From positions 1 to 7,607 of the forward strand of contig CAMWQQ010000070.1 of the NCBI GenBank assembly GCA_947176455.1: 7,607 nucleotides of DNA, written 5' to 3'. A program made the position numbers and the translations under genes. The stretch is from an uncultured Odoribacter sp. GTDB lineage: Bacteria > Bacteroidota > Bacteroidia > Bacteroidales > Marinifilaceae. The notes under the pieces are model-generated. The model was not told the DNA's origin. It worked only from the letters and a program-made list of their open reading frames with translations, and did no database searches. Below, one piece after another: positions 5,971-7,607 of the stretch. How positions within the stretch are numbered: position 1 is the first letter of the stretch; each line of letters starts with the position of its first letter.

Positions 5971-6729
5971 ATGACCAGGTATTTTATAGAATTAGCATAC
6001 AACGGAAGCAGCTACCACGGCTGGCAGATACAGCCGGATGCATCCAGCGTCCAGGGAGAACTGAACCGCGCCTTGAGCATCCTCCTCCGGGAAGAAATCG
6101 ACGTGGTAGGCGCCGGACGAACAGATACCGGCGTGCATGCCTCTTTCTACGTCGCCCACTTTGACTGCACAAAACCAGTTGCCACCCCGGAACAACTGGC
6201 TTACAAACTGAACCGGATGACCGGCAAGGACATTGCCATATCCCGAATTTATCAGGTCGCCCCGAATCGGCACGCCCGTTTTTCCGCCCTTTCACGCACC
6301 TATAAATATTACATAGACAAGCAAAAAAATCCGTTCACCTGCGATTATGCCTGGAAGGTGTTTCCCCTGCCCGACGTGCGCAAAATGAACGAAGCCTGCC
6401 GGGCGTTGTTCGATTACACCGATTTTACCAGCTTTTCCAAATTGCACACCGATGCGAAGACCAACGACTGCACCATCATGGAAGCGCATTGGGAAGAAAC
6501 GGATGCCCAACTGGTATTCACCATCAAAGCCAACCGCTTTCTGCGCAATATGGTTCGGGCAATCGTCGGCACCCTGCTTGAAGTGGGACAAGGCAAACTG
6601 ACCGTGGAAGAGTTCCGGAAAATCATCGAATCCAAAGACCGTTGCCAGGCTGGTTCCTCCGTGCCGGGGCATGCCCTGTTTCTCTGCGATATCACGTATC
6701 CTGAAAATGAAATCCAAATACAAAAATAA
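5971..6729 (+). CDS. truA: tRNA pseudouridine(38-40) synthase TruA
   Basis: TruA converts uridines 38, 39 and 40 of the tRNA anticodon arm to pseudouridine. The 252-residue product starts 'MTRYFIELAYNGSSYHGWQ', the standard family opening. The catalytic aspartate is Asp52 in 'GAGRTDTGVHA' (47-57). Also present are 'RHARFSALSRTYKYYI' (100-115), 'DFTSFSKLHTDAKTNDCTI' (151-169), 'FLRNMVRAIVGTLLEVGQG' (190-208) and the terminal 'VPGHALFL' segment (231-238). An ATG at 5938 in the same frame would add 11 residues (MKLLSSPTNKF) with no family counterpart, and a probable -7 box lies inside that stretch, so I start at 5971. It is divergent from yggS across a 144-base gap and is followed after 1 base by a DUF4105 gene, suggesting a two-gene or longer operon. 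Confidence 0.96.
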   Translation: MTRYFIELAYNGSSYHGWQIQPDASSVQGELNRALSILLREEIDVVGAGRTDTGVHASFYVAHFDCTKPVATPEQLAYKLNRMTGKDIAISRIYQVAPNRHARFSALSRTYKYYIDKQKNPFTCDYAWKVFPLPDVRKMNEACRALFDYTDFTSFSKLHTDAKTNDCTIMEAHWEETDAQLVFTIKANRFLRNMVRAIVGTLLEVGQGKLTVEEFRKIIESKDRCQAGSSVPGHALFLCDITYPENEIQIQK

Positions 6730-6730
6730 A

Positions 6731-7607
6731 ATGAAACCGCTGTTCTGCTTGTTGTTTCCGTTGCTGTTCTGTCTGCCGGGAAAAGCCTTCACCTTGTCGA
6801 AAGATGCCGAAATCAGCATCCTGACCTGTTCCCCCGGCACGGAATTGTATTCACTTTTCGGTCATACGGCTATCCGGGTATGCGACCCCGAAATACAATA
6901 CGACCGGGTATTCAACTACGGCACGTTCGATTTTCAGACCCCCCATTTTTACTTGAAATATGCCCAGGGATTACTGCCTTATCAGCTAACCCATACATCG
7001 TTCAGAAATTTCATCTACGCCTATCAAATGGAGGAACGCTCCGTATTTGAACAGAAATTAAACCTGGATTCCCTGCAAAAGCAAACGTTGTTCGACCTGC
7101 TATTGGAGAACAGCCTAGAAGAAAACCGCTCTTATCTGTATAATTTTCTCTTCGACAACTGCACCACCCGCAGCCGGGACATTCTACAGAAAAGCCTGCC
7201 GGAACAGGTAGACTGGAATATACCTGACACCGGCAAGAATTTCTGGAACCTCCTGGACGAATATTTGCAGACATCCCCTTGGGTGCAATGGGGCATCCAC
7301 ACCATTTTAGGACAAAGAGGCAACCGCCAGGCTACCCCCTTTCAATACATGTTTTTGCCCGACTACCTGATGTCCGGACTTTGCACCGCTCACTACGACG
7401 GCAAACCATTGGCAGAAGACACAAAAGTGTTATACCGTGCACCCAACCCGAAAATCCGTAACCCTTGGTACCGGAATCCGGCGTTTGTCTTTACGGCAGG
7501 AGTGGCATGGCTCATCTTCCTGCTGTACAAATTTAGAAGTAGAACCCTGTTAGACACGTTAACCCTGATTTTGTTTCTGTTTACGGGCATATTGGGCTGT
7601 CTGATTG
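6731..7607 (+). CDS. DUF4105 (Lnb N-terminal periplasmic domain) protein, 3' end missing
   Basis: An ATG 1 base after the truA stop opens a frame that stays open for 292 codons to the right edge. The first roughly 20 residues are a signal peptide ('MKPLFCLLFPLLFCLPGKAF'). A DUF4105-type domain follows: 'LTCSPGTELYSLFGHTAIRV' (31-50) with His45, then 'VFNYGTFDFQTPHFYLKYAQ' (60-79), 'EERSVFEQKLNL' (101-112) and 'ENRSYLYNFLFDNCTTRSRD' (131-150) with Cys144. From about residue 250 come two hydrophobic stretches, 'FVFTAGVAWLIFLLY' (252-266) and a second from about 274 running off the edge. The product is probably an inner-membrane protein with its soluble domain in the periplasm. The family is common in Bacteroidota; its biochemical role is not established to my knowledge. 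The spaced His and Cys hint at a papain-like hydrolase, which is inference only. Confidence 0.85.
   Translation, partial: MKPLFCLLFPLLFCLPGKAFTLSKDAEISILTCSPGTELYSLFGHTAIRVCDPEIQYDRVFNYGTFDFQTPHFYLKYAQGLLPYQLTHTSFRNFIYAYQMEERSVFEQKLNLDSLQKQTLFDLLLENSLEENRSYLYNFLFDNCTTRSRDILQKSLPEQVDWNIPDTGKNFWNLLDEYLQTSPWVQWGIHTILGQRGNRQATPFQYMFLPDYLMSGLCTAHYDGKPLAEDTKVLYRAPNPKIRNPWYRNPAFVFTAGVAWLIFLLYKFRSRTLLDTLTLILFLFTGILGCLI

Overview
The window reads as an ordinary chromosomal segment of an anaerobic member of the Bacteroidota, most likely order Bacteroidales. The evidence is a thiamine cluster with the anaerobic radical-SAM tyrosine lyase ThiH, a DUF4105 protein and a transglutaminase-like lipoprotein of a Bacteroidetes type, almost no Shine-Dalgarno sequences, and TAnnTTTG-like -7 promoter boxes. 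I cannot name the genus. Composition is roughly half G+C by eye, apart from AT-rich intergenic stretches.

Positions 1-2764 (+ strand) hold the 3' end of a thiamine-thiazole operon: the tail of thiE, then thiG, thiH and a thiF/moeB-like gene, separated by 1, 18 and 15 bases. ThiH makes dehydroglycine from tyrosine. ThiF would activate the sulfur carrier ThiS (not in the window). ThiG condenses dehydroglycine, deoxyxylulose phosphate and ThiS thiocarboxylate into the thiazole. ThiE joins the thiazole to the pyrimidine. No TPP riboswitch is in view, as expected for the distal end of the operon.

Positions 2765-2932 are a convergent junction made almost entirely of 9-bp repeats (GTTYRTAAA) on the left and inverted copies on the right. 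They can fold into a long AT-rich hairpin between the two converging transcription units.

Positions 2933-5826 (- strand) are a likely three-gene operon, transcribed in the order yggS (PLP homeostasis protein), a dihydroorotate-dehydrogenase-like flavoprotein, and a transglutaminase-like lipoprotein. The gaps are 18 and 26 bases.

Positions 5827-5970 form a divergent promoter region with a -7-like box on each strand. From 5971 the + strand carries truA (tRNA pseudouridine synthase), then after 1 base a DUF4105 membrane-anchored envelope protein that runs off the right edge.

No mobile element, CRISPR array, tRNA or rRNA was seen. The window is mostly housekeeping. The items most worth a second look are the repeat-built convergent junction, a ThiF that lacks the zinc cysteines and the sulfur-relay cysteine, a DHOD-like enzyme without the usual catalytic Cys/Ser motif, and the putative His/Cys active site of the DUF4105 protein.
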